Origin: an uncultured Bacteroidales bacterium
GTDB lineage: Bacteria; Bacteroidota; Bacteroidia; Bacteroidales; UBA932
Assembly (NCBI GenBank): GCA_946616285.1
Contig: CAMOIT010000006.1
Span: 1 to 40,121, forward strand
Direction: 5' to 3'
Length of the DNA stretch: 40,121 bases
The translations under genes and the position numbers were made by a program. The notes beneath the pieces were generated by a model. It was not told the origin of the DNA. It made no database searches and saw only the letters and a program-made list of their open reading frames with translations. Below, in pieces: positions 32,501-40,121 of the stretch; position 1 is the stretch's first letter; the number at the start of each line of letters is the position of its first letter.

Positions 32501-35392
32501 ATGAAAAAAATAATTCTGGCTCTTTCACTGCTGCTGGCGTTTTCCTTTGCTCAGGCTCAGGGATTAAAGACATTCAAACTAAAGAACGGACTCACCGTAT
32601 TCATTTGGGAAGACCACGAAAAGCCCGATGTATACGGAAACGTAGTAGTAAGGGCGGGTTCCATGAACGAACCTGCAAATTACACCGGTCTGGCCCATTA
32701 TCTGGAACATGTCCTTTTCAAGGGCACGCAGAAGATAGGCGCACTTGACTGGGAGGCCGAAAAGCCCGTCTACGAACAGATCATCGCCAAATACGACGAG
32801 CGTGCAGCCGAAACCGATCCCGAGAAACGCGCAGCCATCGACAAAGAAATCAACCGCCTTACAGTTGAGCAGGGCAAGATTTCGCTGTCTCAGGAGTATT
32901 CCTCTCTTATAGAGGGTATGGGCGGTACAGGCCTTAACGCAGCCACCACCTTCGACTATACCTACTATCACAACTCTTTCCCGGCATATCAGATAAACAG
33001 CTGGCTGGAGGTGGCGTCTGAACGCTTCCTTGACCCTGTTTTCCGCCTCTTCCAGAGCGAACTGGAGACTGTTTACGAGGAGTACAACATGGGCAAGGAC
33101 AACCCCAGTTCGCTGGGCTCGGAATTCCTCTTCGCAAAGGCTTTCGAGGGACATCCTTACGCCAGGGGAGTGATAGGTCTTCCCGAGCATCTCAAGAACC
33201 CTCAGCTGAGCGTTCTTATGGACTTCTACCAGACCTGGTACGTTCCGGACAACATGGCCCTTATACTTGTTGGCAACGTAGATACACGTAAGGTCATGAA
33301 CAAGATAAACATGACCTTCGGCCGCCTTCCGCGCCGTCCTGTTCCCGAAAGGACAGTCTGGCCGGAACTCAACATAAGCGGACGCACCGCCTACACCACC
33401 AAGTTCTCACAGTATCCCGAGATTTATCTCGTATTCCCCGGCATCCCCGAAGGACATGCCGATGAAAACGCGCTTGACGTGTGCCTCAGGCTTCTTTCGA
33501 ACAACTCCGACACCGGCATACTGGACAAACTGGTCATAGACGACGAACTAATGATGGGAATAGCCCAGAGCCTTTCCCTCCGCGAACAGGGCAGGATTAT
33601 CCTTGCCGGCGTTCCTTCGTACGACAACGCCCAGCGCCGCTTTACCTCGTCGAAAGCCGTGGAAAAGAAGCTTCTCGCCGCAATAAAGGAACTTACCGAC
33701 GGTAAAATAGACCCTGATATGGTGGAAGCCATCAAGGCCAACCTGTGCCGCGATTTCACCCTTTCAATGGAAAGCAATGAATCCAAGTCCCAGGCCATAA
33801 TGAGCGTTTTTGTCAACGAAACCCCCATGTCCGATTTGCTGGAGTATACCGACAAGATAATGGCGGTTACAGTGGATCAGGTGAAGGCAGTTGCTAAAAA
33901 ATACTTCGGCAAGGACTATATCGCCATTTTCAACGAGCAGGGAAAGCCCGAAAAAGCCTCTAAAATCCGCAAGCCGGACCTTGACCCTATCGAGCCCCCG
34001 GTGGGAGCATCTTCCGAATATGCAAAGCAGTTAAGGGCCCTTCCCGTGCAGGAAATGAATCCCAACTTCGTAGACTGGAACAGTGTTCAGCAGAAAAAGC
34101 TTAACACTTATTCCAACGTCTATTACACGGAGAACAAGGAAAACGACGTATTTACGCTCACTGTGCGTTATGGCGTGGGTACTCACGTATTCCCCAAGCT
34201 TGAATACGCCGCAGACCTTATGTCCGACGCAGGCATAATGGGTGGCTCCAACGCCAGGCAGGTGAAGGAGGAACTCTCAAAACTGCATGCAACGATGAAT
34301 ATCAGCGCAGACGAGAGCTACCTTTACATAACTCTGAGAGGCTTCGAAAACACCCTCCAGGATGCCTGCATGATACTTACGCGCCAGATGCTTATGCCGG
34401 ACCTGGACCAGAATCAGCTTAATTCTACCATAAGCGGCGAATTCTCCCAGCGAATGGTGCGTAAGAACAACGTCAATTACATGGCCCAGGCCTTGAGCAG
34501 CTACATCAACTACGGCGAGCATTCTCCCTACATAGAGGAACTTTCGGACGAAGATGTGTACGGCCTTGACATCGCCACACTTACCGGTGATATCAACCGC
34601 GCCACCCACTATGCATCTGACGTTTTCTATTCCGGAACGCTGCCTTTTGACACGGTTTACGCCATTCTGTCGTCTTCGCTTCCCCTCACCGAGAACGAGA
34701 TGCCGTCCATGTCGCCTTACCGCAGGCCGATGGCCGAATACAAGGAGAACACCGTTTACTTCCTGCCCAATTCCGACGCACAGCAGAGCCAGGTATTCTT
34801 CTATATACCTATGGGAGAATTCGACCCTGCTCTGGAAGTGAAGAGGATGGCTTTCTCGCAGTACATCAGCGGCGGCTTCAGCGGACTTATCATGAATGAA
34901 ATCCGTGAGAAAAACTCAATGGCCTACACCGCCTACGGACAGCCTGTAACCGATGGTTTCCCGGGCTCTGAGGTGTATTTCACCGGCTACATGGGAACGC
35001 AGAACGACAAAGCCTTGGGCGCCATTGAACTCTATCACAAGCTGCTTACTGACATGCCTGAGCACCCTGAACGCATAGACAACATCAAGAGCTACCTGCG
35101 CCAGGTTCTCATTACCCGTAAGCCATCTTACCGTTCCCTCGGACAGAATATCGCCCGCTGGAAGCAGCAGGGATACACCCAGGATCCGGCTATAGAGCAG
35201 GTGAAACAGGTCGAAGCCCTTAACTTCCAGGATATCCTGGACTACTACAACCAGTACGTAAAGGGCAAGCCCATCATTATCGGTGTTCTGGGTAACCCCA
35301 AGGACATTCCCGCAAAGCAGCTTTCTGCTTACGGCAAAGTGGTCCGACTCTCCGACAACGATCTCTTTAACCAGGAAGGAAAACTCTTCTAG
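32501..35392 (+). CDS. M16 family zinc metallopeptidase (pitrilysin-like), secreted
   Basis: A 963-residue peptidase with a signal peptide (MKKIILALSLLLAFSFAQAQ); the track ORF starts 16 codons earlier, inside the hairpin. The inverted zinc motif HxxEH is intact as HYLEHVLFKGT (residues about 67-71), and the third ligand Glu is probably in LETVYEEYNMG. There are two M16 halves: the active N-terminal half and a C-terminal half (from about 530, VDWNSVQQKK) without HxxEH, as usual for the long form. It would degrade peptides in the periplasm or at the surface, fitting a peptide-import role for the upstream SusCD pair. The stop codon overlaps the stop of the convergent gene by four bases. Confidence 0.94.
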   Translation: MKKIILALSLLLAFSFAQAQGLKTFKLKNGLTVFIWEDHEKPDVYGNVVVRAGSMNEPANYTGLAHYLEHVLFKGTQKIGALDWEAEKPVYEQIIAKYDERAAETDPEKRAAIDKEINRLTVEQGKISLSQEYSSLIEGMGGTGLNAATTFDYTYYHNSFPAYQINSWLEVASERFLDPVFRLFQSELETVYEEYNMGKDNPSSLGSEFLFAKAFEGHPYARGVIGLPEHLKNPQLSVLMDFYQTWYVPDNMALILVGNVDTRKVMNKINMTFGRLPRRPVPERTVWPELNISGRTAYTTKFSQYPEIYLVFPGIPEGHADENALDVCLRLLSNNSDTGILDKLVIDDELMMGIAQSLSLREQGRIILAGVPSYDNAQRRFTSSKAVEKKLLAAIKELTDGKIDPDMVEAIKANLCRDFTLSMESNESKSQAIMSVFVNETPMSDLLEYTDKIMAVTVDQVKAVAKKYFGKDYIAIFNEQGKPEKASKIRKPDLDPIEPPVGASSEYAKQLRALPVQEMNPNFVDWNSVQQKKLNTYSNVYYTENKENDVFTLTVRYGVGTHVFPKLEYAADLMSDAGIMGGSNARQVKEELSKLHATMNISADESYLYITLRGFENTLQDACMILTRQMLMPDLDQNQLNSTISGEFSQRMVRKNNVNYMAQALSSYINYGEHSPYIEELSDEDVYGLDIATLTGDINRATHYASDVFYSGTLPFDTVYAILSSSLPLTENEMPSMSPYRRPMAEYKENTVYFLPNSDAQQSQVFFYIPMGEFDPALEVKRMAFSQYISGGFSGLIMNEIREKNSMAYTAYGQPVTDGFPGSEVYFTGYMGTQNDKALGAIELYHKLLTDMPEHPERIDNIKSYLRQVLITRKPSYRSLGQNIARWKQQGYTQDPAIEQVKQVEALNFQDILDYYNQYVKGKPIIIGVLGNPKDIPAKQLSAYGKVVRLSDNDLFNQEGKLF

Positions 35393-36978
35393 TTATCCAC
35401 CTCGAAATAAGTTACGCATCTCAAGGGCTTTCCATCATCGGAAAGCCCTTCTGCTATAGCACAGAAGCGTCCGGAATAAGAAGGGGCGGTAAGGTTAAGC
35501 CGAAGTGGTTCACCCGCCTTCAATTCAAGTAATGGGTGCCAGTAAAGGAGTTCCCGCGTATCGCGGCCGGAAGGTACTGTTCCAGGGTATGCCACGGGGT
35601 AACTTACTCCCTTGAAATTAAGTACGCAGACGCTTTCCGGAAAGTTAAGCGCAGTTACGTAATTCTTCTTCGTAACGAAATTGACTATTCCGTTAAATAC
35701 AGTAGTGCCGAGAACCAGAGGTTGGGTACATACCAGCACGTCTTCGATTAACATGGCGTCAAAATCCATAATCAGTGACAAATCCGGAATAACAACCCCG
35801 TCCATCATAGTCAGCACATAATCCTTATAAACCGACTTTGAGGATGTTCCGTCATGGACGGCCACTTCAAGCCTTTCTCCGCGTATCCTGACTTCCGGAA
35901 GTATCTCAACAGCGACTTCCTTGATGGTAGGGAAGCGCGTATAGTCGTCAAGGTGATAATTTTTCCATGAAACCCCGGACAGGAGAAGGTCGCTCCGGCG
36001 GGGGAGGAACTGAACAAGGGTATCGGCTGCATAATATGTGGAAAGTGCGTCCTTGCGTCTTATAAGGGCCGAATATTGTTCTCTGTCCAGCTTCAGGGCC
36101 GGAATATCCCCGGCTGAAGGATGCATGAAAGGACTCTCAAGCCTTATCCTGACATTCTCGCCGCTTTCCATTACGGCGCAAACCATCTCCCTGTCGCCGA
36201 ATATATTGCCGGTAGGGAAGTGGACCGAGCCGTCTTTTTCGACAAAGGCAACGTAAGTGTCGCCGGGGGAGCCTGCCGAAGAAAGGATACAGGCAGTGGA
36301 GGGAGTTGCATTCTGGACGTTTCCGTGAATGATTTCGCCATCGAATTCGACAGTTCCACCGGAACCGGCCAAGGGGAAACAGTTCTTGAAAGCAGCCATA
36401 GGTTCCGCAAGACACTGTTCAAGGCCGTCTGTATGATAGACCGAAACGCTTATATCGGAACTTATTCCGCTAATCATGGCCGTAAAACTTTTCCCCTGCC
36501 GTACTTTTCCAGGACATACTATACTGATTCCTTCAGAAACCTCATCCAACGCCACTGAAGGTGCTTTTTCACCGGTAATGACGCCCCCTGGGACTCTGGC
36601 AATGGACGAAGTGTTATATACGGAAAGCAGTCGGCTACCCTCAAGCGCATTCCCGGCGCCTTCAAGCGCAGTATAGGCCATAAGCCGATAGTTTCCCGTA
36701 GGCAGGTTTCCCGGTAGCAGGAATTCACCTGCACCACGGCCGTTTAACAGCGAAATTTTGGCTTCTGCAGCACAATCTGCAGTAGATACCAGCTCCAGGT
36801 AGGCGACAGAACTTCGGCCCGAAAGAAGGCCTTTTTCGTCCAGGCAGAAAAGGGAACACCAAACCCTGTCGCCGGCAATGTATGCCTGTCTGTCGGTTAC
36901 CACGAAAACTCTCTCCGACTGTGCAAAAGCCGAAAAAACCGACACCATGAACAAAGCAAATGCAAGTAACCTTTTCAT
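35389..36978 (-). CDS. Secreted MG2-like protein with C-terminal plug-like segment
   Basis: A 529-residue exported protein (signal peptide ending SAFAQ). The N-terminal region (VVTDRQAYIAGDRVWCSLFC, then LPTGNYRLMAYT) is the MG2/alpha-2-macroglobulin-like domain common in Bacteroidota envelope proteins. The C-terminal half has a plug-like stretch (VRIRGERLEVAVHDG, VLTMMDGVVIPDLS, VFNGIVNFVTKKN) similar to TonB-receptor plugs but with no barrel after it. Such proteins often sit next to DUF4249 genes. Here the DUF4249 remnant ends six bases upstream, so the two were probably one operon. The function is unknown; a scaffold or surface-assembly role is only a guess. It converges with the M16 gene, with overlapping stops. 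Confidence 0.72.
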   Translation of the reverse strand: MKRLLAFALFMVSVFSAFAQSERVFVVTDRQAYIAGDRVWCSLFCLDEKGLLSGRSSVAYLELVSTADCAAEAKISLLNGRGAGEFLLPGNLPTGNYRLMAYTALEGAGNALEGSRLLSVYNTSSIARVPGGVITGEKAPSVALDEVSEGISIVCPGKVRQGKSFTAMISGISSDISVSVYHTDGLEQCLAEPMAAFKNCFPLAGSGGTVEFDGEIIHGNVQNATPSTACILSSAGSPGDTYVAFVEKDGSVHFPTGNIFGDREMVCAVMESGENVRIRLESPFMHPSAGDIPALKLDREQYSALIRRKDALSTYYAADTLVQFLPRRSDLLLSGVSWKNYHLDDYTRFPTIKEVAVEILPEVRIRGERLEVAVHDGTSSKSVYKDYVLTMMDGVVIPDLSLIMDFDAMLIEDVLVCTQPLVLGTTVFNGIVNFVTKKNYVTALNFPESVCVLNFKGVSYPVAYPGTVPSGRDTRELLYWHPLLELKAGEPLRLNLTAPSYSGRFCAIAEGLSDDGKPLRCVTYFEVDN

Positions 36979-36984
36979 AAGCCT

Positions 36985-37320
36985 CTAGAAACTGGGTTTT
37001 TCAAGCGTTCCTCCACGAAGCCTGCAGTCCAGGCACTCTTCTCCTCCCCAATACACGGCACCCCAAGTCCTGAAAATCGGGACCATGTGGTAAACTTCAT
37101 AGTACAGCTGAATATCGTCAGAAGATTCAAGCTTGATGTAATTATCGTAGTTTATCGGCTGCGTCTTACGGAATCTGGTATCCAACTTTCCATCTATGGT
37201 GGCATAGGACGAAGAAGTAACATAACCGAGCGTAGCCAAGCCATTTTCGCTTTCGCAGCGTACGTTTCCAGACACATCGCCAGGATTTGGCGTAAACAGA
37301 TTATATCCGCCCTGAGCATG
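36985..37320 (-). pseudogene. C-terminal remnant of a DUF4249 lipoprotein gene
   Basis: Only the last roughly 110 residues are family-like: QGGYNLFTPNPGDVSGNVRC at the start, LGYVTSSSYA in the middle, and the diagnostic end CLDCRLRGGTLEKPSF, which is the usual DUF4249 C-terminus. No signal peptide or N-terminal DUF4249 domain precedes it. The track ORF (to 37551) only continues through the promoter and coding region of the antitoxin on the other strand, so its first 75 or so codons are not genuine. An ATG at 37328 (MKRML...) five bases after a minus-strand TATATTTG is out of frame with the remnant. This suggests an internal deletion that joined the old start to the C-terminus, or truncation when the toxin-antitoxin pair arrived. 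Confidence 0.72.
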
Positions 37321-37359
37321 CGTTTCATAATTGCAAATATAGACAAAAAGGGGCAAACT

Positions 37360-37400
37360 CACTTTAATTTTGCTTTTTGTTTTTAAAGTGATTATATTTG
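37360..37400 (+). promoter_or_regulatory. Promoter and inverted-repeat operator of the toxin-antitoxin pair
   Basis: TTTG (37369-37372), 20 bases, TATATTTG (37393-37400) is an exact promoter consensus. CACTTTAA (37360-37367) and TTAAAGTG (37383-37390) are perfect 8-bp inverted repeats flanking the -33 element and touching the -7 box, a good binding site for an autoregulating RHH antitoxin. The -7 box ends 17 bases before the antitoxin ATG. Confidence 0.7.
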
Positions 37401-37417
37401 CAAAAAAGTTATCACTT

Positions 37418-37690
37418 ATGGAAACGATTACAAGAGAACAGACTGTTATCAGGTTCAGGAAGGACATTCTTAACAGGGCCAGGTTCAAGGCAAAGCAGAA
37501 CAATATGTCCCTGAACTCGTATCTGGAAGATATCATAGCAGAGGCAGTCAAACCTAAAATACCAAAATTGCCTAAGGATTTTCAAATTGATCCTGTAATT
37601 CATGCCCTTAGTGGAAAGATTCCTCATCCCACTAAAGAAATGTTGGATTCAGATGAAAGACTTGCATATATCGTTAATAAGGGAAATTAA
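37418..37690 (+). CDS. Ribbon-helix-helix antitoxin (DUF6364-like)
   Basis: A 90-residue protein starting METITREQ; the track ORF begins 16 codons upstream in the promoter. The N-terminal half fits a ribbon-helix-helix DNA-binding fold: strand QTVIRFRKDI, helix LNRARFKAKQ, helix SLNSYLEDIIAEA. The C-terminal half (about 48-90) is proline- and charge-rich (KPKIPKLPKDFQ) and would wrap and block the toxin. It lies one base before a PIN-domain toxin gene in the same direction, the classic antitoxin-first order. The DNA is clearly AT richer than the neighbouring genes, suggesting recent transfer. Confidence 0.82.
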   Translation: METITREQTVIRFRKDILNRARFKAKQNNMSLNSYLEDIIAEAVKPKIPKLPKDFQIDPVIHALSGKIPHPTKEMLDSDERLAYIVNKGN

Positions 37691-37691
37691 T

Positions 37692-38123
37692 ATGAAAGTA
37701 TTTGTAGATACTAATATTATTCTTGACTGGATGTTGGATAACCGTCCGTTCAAAGATGAGTCAGAAACAGTATTGACTGCTGCGAAGAAAGGAACTTATA
37801 AGTTGGTTGTAACAACTCAAAGTATTATTGATGCGCAGTTTACTACAAGAAAAAACGGAATAAAATATAAAGAATTCATAGAATATATAGAAGAACTGCG
37901 TACTTATGCAGAAATTATAGGTATTGATCAAATCGATATGTTATGGGCAATGTCCCATCATTCCGGAGACTTCGAGGACGATATGCAGTACGCTTCGGCC
38001 TATAATGCCGTTTGCGACTATTTCATAACACGGGATAAGGAACTGCTTAAACTTAATGATCCATACTGTCCGATGACCGTAATTACTCCCGACGATTTTG
38101 TAGGAGCAATGATGGCTGACTAA
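37692..38123 (+). CDS. PIN-domain toxin (probable endoribonuclease)
   Basis: A 143-residue PIN domain, starting MKVFVDTNIILDWML; the track ORF adds 30 residues from another reading of the antitoxin gene. Acidic active-site residues are in place: D6 (FVDTN), the DFEDDMQYASA cluster (D93, D96/D97), and D115 in FITRDKELL. The NRPF after the first helix is typical of the Bacteroidota subgroup. It probably cuts RNA and is held inactive by the upstream antitoxin. Spacing to the antitoxin is one base. A strong hairpin terminator follows the stop. AT-rich codon use matches the antitoxin and differs from the flanking genes. Confidence 0.9.
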   Translation: MKVFVDTNIILDWMLDNRPFKDESETVLTAAKKGTYKLVVTTQSIIDAQFTTRKNGIKYKEFIEYIEELRTYAEIIGIDQIDMLWAMSHHSGDFEDDMQYASAYNAVCDYFITRDKELLKLNDPYCPMTVITPDDFVGAMMAD

Positions 38124-38125
38124 AA

Positions 38126-38159
38126 AAAGATGCTGACTCAAAAATGAGCCAGCATCTTT
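38126..38159. terminator. Bidirectional hairpin terminator between the PIN toxin and sdhB
   Basis: AAAGATGCTGACTC and GAGCCAGCATCTTT form a 14-bp stem (one G-U or mismatch depending on strand) with a 6-base loop. A-rich and T-rich flanks on both sides let it serve both the toxin gene and the convergent sdhB gene. Confidence 0.9.
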
Positions 38160-38177
38160 CTTAATATAAAAGCGATA

Positions 38178-38921
38178 TTACTCGCTGAATCTTGCCTTAA
38201 GGTACTCGCGGTTCAGGCGCGCAATGTGGTCGATGGTAACGTGCTTCGGGCACTCCATTTCGCAAGCGCGGGTGTTGGTGCAGTTACCGAAGCCAAGTTC
38301 GTCCATCTTGGCAACCATGGCGCGGGCACGGCGGGCTGCCTCGGGCTTACCCTGGGGCAGGAGAGCCAGCGAACTGACACGGGCTGCAACGAAGAGCATT
38401 GCCGAACCGTTCTTACAGGTAGCAACGCATGCACCGCAGCCGATGCAGGCAGCTGCGTCCATGGACAGTTCTGCAGTATCGTGCGGAATAAGCTGAGTAT
38501 TGCCGTCCTGGGCGCTGCCGGCACGTACGGTTACAAAGCCGCCGGCCTGCATAATCTTGTCAAATGCACCGCGGTCCACAACAAGGTCCTTGATCACGGG
38601 GAAAGCGCCGCTGCGCCAAGGCTCAACGGTGATGGTTGCACCGGGCTTAAAGTGACGCATAAACAGCTGGCAGGTAGTTACCTGATCGTCCGGACCATGG
38701 GCGCGGCCGTCCACATAAAGGGAACAGGCACCGCAGATACCTTCGCGGCAGTCGTGGTCGAAAGCGATGGGTTCGATACCCTTGCGGATAAGCTGGTCGT
38801 TCAGGATATCAAGCATTTCCAGGAAGGAAGCATCTTCCTCCACATCCGTAACGTGGTAGGTTTCGAAATGGCCTTTTGCCTTGGCGTTCTTCTGACGCCA
38901 TACTTTAACATTATACTCCAT
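38178..38921 (-). CDS. sdhB: Succinate dehydrogenase/fumarate reductase iron-sulfur subunit
   Basis: A 247-residue iron-sulfur protein carrying electrons between the flavoprotein and the membrane quinone site. The N-terminal [2Fe-2S] ferredoxin domain has [19 protein letters not shown]. The C-terminal domain has the cluster motifs [15 protein letters not shown] and [15 protein letters not shown] for the [4Fe-4S] and [3Fe-4S] centres. Length and motifs fit the Bacteroidota SdhB/FrdB type, in which the complex often works as a fumarate reductase in anaerobes. It lies one base after the flavoprotein gene. Sequence alone does not tell succinate oxidation from fumarate reduction. Confidence 0.96.
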   Translation of the reverse strand: MEYNVKVWRQKNAKAKGHFETYHVTDVEEDASFLEMLDILNDQLIRKGIEPIAFDHDCREGICGACSLYVDGRAHGPDDQVTTCQLFMRHFKPGATITVEPWRSGAFPVIKDLVVDRGAFDKIMQAGGFVTVRAGSAQDGNTQLIPHDTAELSMDAAACIGCGACVATCKNGSAMLFVAARVSSLALLPQGKPEAARRARAMVAKMDELGFGNCTNTRACEMECPKHVTIDHIARLNREYLKARFSE

Positions 38922-38922
38922 A

Positions 38923-40121
38923 TTAGTCCTTGTAGTTACGGGTTGCTATCTTGATATTTTCGTACTTGAGTTCTTCCTTGTGAAGTTCAGGCTCCTTGCC
39001 TTCACCCTTGTATTCCCACGCACCCACGTACATGAAGCTCTCGTCGTCGCGCTTGGTTTCACCGTCTTCGGTCTGCATTTCCTCGCGGAAGTGACCGCCG
39101 CAGGATTCCCTTCTGTGAAGGGCGTCGCGGGCCATCAGTTCGCCGATGTCGAAGAAATCAACAAGCCGGAGGGCTTTTTCAAGCTCCTGGTTGAACTCAT
39201 CGTTAGTTCCGGGAACGCGTACGGTCTTCCAGAATTCCTGACGAAGTTTACCGATTTCCTCGATACCCTTCTTGAGACCTTCTTCGTTACGTGCCATGCC
39301 AACGTATTCCCACATGATGTGACCAAGTTTCTTGTGAAGGCTGTCCACGGTTTCATTACCCTTGACGGCAAAAATCTTGGCTATGCGCTCCTTGACGGCT
39401 TTTTCTGCCTCTGCGAATTCAGGAGCATTGGTGTCCGTCTTGGGCTCCGCAAATTTATGGGAAAGATAATCGCCGATGGTGTAGGGGAGAATGAAGTAAC
39501 CGTCCGCCAGGCCCTGCATAAGGGCCGAAGCACCCAGACGGTTTCCGCCATGGTCGGAGAAGTTGGCTTCGCCGATGGCATACAGGCCGGGGATGGTTGT
39601 CTGGAGATCATAGTCTACCCAGAGACCGCCCATGGTATAGTGGATGGCGGGATAAATCATCATAGGCTCTTCCCAAGGCGAAGAAGAAGTAATCTTCTCG
39701 TACATATCGAAGAGGTTGCCATACCTTTCCTGAACCCTCTGGTGACCAAGACGCTTGATGGCGTCGGCGAAGTCAAGGAATACGGCAAGGCCTGTCTCGT
39801 TTACTCCGAAGCCTGCATCGCAACGCTCCTTGGCGGCACGGGAAGCTACGTCACGGGGAACGAGGTTACCGAAAGCGGGATAGCGGCGCTCCAGATAGTA
39901 ATCGCGGTCTTCTTCAGGAATTTGGGAAGCTTTAATTTCGTGCTTGCGAAGTTTCAGAACGTCTTCCTTCTTCTTGGGCACCCAGATGCGGCCGTCGTTG
40001 CGGAGGGACTCACTCATGAGGGTGAGCTTGCACTGCTGCTCTCCATGAACGGGAATACAGGTGGGGTGGATCTGTGCGAAGCAGGGATTTGCAAAGAAAG
40101 CGCCCTTGCGGTATGCCTGCA
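38923..40121 (-). CDS. sdhA: Succinate dehydrogenase/fumarate reductase flavoprotein subunit (5' end outside the window)
   Basis: The C-terminal 399 codons of the FAD-bearing subunit. The reading frame stays open to the window edge ([19 protein letters not shown]...), so the Met at 40017 in the track is internal. Visible active-site parts: [23 protein letters not shown] with the probable catalytic Arg, [30 protein letters not shown], and the FAD-binding [22 protein letters not shown]. The C-terminal helical domain follows ([13 protein letters not shown]). It oxidises succinate or reduces fumarate. The iron-sulfur subunit gene follows after one base; the cytochrome b subunit, if in the same operon, would be upstream, outside the window. 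Confidence 0.96.
   Translation of the reverse strand, partial: QAYRKGAFFANPCFAQIHPTCIPVHGEQQCKLTLMSESLRNDGRIWVPKKKEDVLKLRKHEIKASQIPEEDRDYYLERRYPAFGNLVPRDVASRAAKERCDAGFGVNETGLAVFLDFADAIKRLGHQRVQERYGNLFDMYEKITSSSPWEEPMMIYPAIHYTMGGLWVDYDLQTTIPGLYAIGEANFSDHGGNRLGASALMQGLADGYFILPYTIGDYLSHKFAEPKTDTNAPEFAEAEKAVKERIAKIFAVKGNETVDSLHKKLGHIMWEYVGMARNEEGLKKGIEEIGKLRQEFWKTVRVPGTNDEFNQELEKALRLVDFFDIGELMARDALHRRESCGGHFREEMQTEDGETKRDDESFMYVGAWEYKGEGKEPELHKEELKYENIKIATRNYKD

Noticed and set aside
35392-35400. TTATCCACC resembling a DnaA box
   Set aside because: A single near-match inside the end of a coding gene, without a cluster or AT-rich unwinding region; expected by chance.
37321-37551. N-terminal part of the 188-residue ORF at 36985..37551
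   Set aside because: It is antisense to the antitoxin gene and its promoter and has no DUF4249 similarity; only the part from about 37320 downward is family-like.
36985-38123. Insertion sequence or transposon carrying the toxin-antitoxin pair
   Set aside because: No transposase, no terminal inverted repeats and no target duplication are visible around the AT-rich segment.
39900-40017. Start of the flavoprotein subunit at the Met of 40017
   Set aside because: Clear SdhA sequence ([13 protein letters not shown]) continues in frame to the window edge, so this Met is internal.
1-40121. tRNA, rRNA or riboswitch genes
   Set aside because: I looked in the intergenic stretches for cloverleaf ends, GTTCGAATC-type arms and known leader motifs and found none.

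Overview
The window looks like a piece of a Bacteroidota (Bacteroidales-type) chromosome. Evidence seen in the sequence: two SusC/SusD pairs, a FecR/ECF sigma pair, DUF4249 lipoproteins with TonB-dependent receptors, a dimeric-type glycyl-tRNA synthetase, many lipoproteins with a Cys right after a short hydrophobic leader, no clear Shine-Dalgarno sequences, and repeated promoters of the Bacteroidota type (TTTG, about 20 bases, TAnnTTTG). The composition is moderately GC rich, so an uncultured gut or rumen Bacteroidales lineage is plausible, but the species cannot be named from sequence reading alone.

Layout. (1) 1-8042, minus strand: a regulated outer-membrane uptake locus in the order ECF sigma factor, terminator, FecR anti-sigma, STN-containing SusC, SusD, surface lipoprotein with a duplicated domain, and the start of a further lipoprotein. 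(2) 8056-11131, minus: an energy-transducer TonB with its own promoter, then glyQS followed tightly by a small membrane/coiled-coil/HTH protein. (3) 11240-17428, minus: a compact five-gene unit: orphan E2-like acyltransferase, membrane glycosyltransferase 2, unknown lipoprotein, TonB-dependent receptor, DUF4249 lipoprotein. It starts at a good promoter overlapped by a 10-bp-arm palindrome. (4) 17417-20104, minus: folK, a DUF59/SufT-like gene, sufE and sufS, with REP-like palindromic elements between them. (5) 20147-20734, plus: ruvA. (6) 20752-25442, minus: four overlapping or abutting genes: a SpoIIE phosphatase fused to an RsbW-like ATPase, a STAS protein, ybeY and mnmG. Two near-perfect parS-like sites (GTTCCACGTGGAAC) lie at the end of and inside mnmG. 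(7) 25503-26687, plus: hflX. (8) 26739-35392, plus: a second SusC/SusD/lipoprotein locus followed by an M16 metallopeptidase. (9) 35389-37320, minus: an MG2/plug-like secreted protein and the C-terminal remnant of a DUF4249 gene. (10) 37360-38123, plus: an AT-rich RHH antitoxin/PIN toxin pair. (11) 38178-40121, minus: succinate dehydrogenase/fumarate reductase iron-sulfur subunit and the flavoprotein subunit, which runs off the window.

How the parts work together. The two Sus-like loci import nutrients through the outer membrane using energy delivered by TonB. The first is wired to cell-surface signalling through FecR and the sigma factor. The second has no regulator in view, but its M16 neighbour suggests peptide rather than glycan uptake (inference). 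The acyltransferase-glycosyltransferase-receptor cassette is the best candidate here for a poorly described system; it may make and move an acylated or glycosylated envelope molecule (inference). The partner-switch proteins share a transcription unit with RNA-maturation genes, an unusual pairing. The parS sites and the overall switch in gene direction near 25.4 kb hint that the region may lie in the origin domain of the chromosome, but no parA, parB or dnaA is present here.
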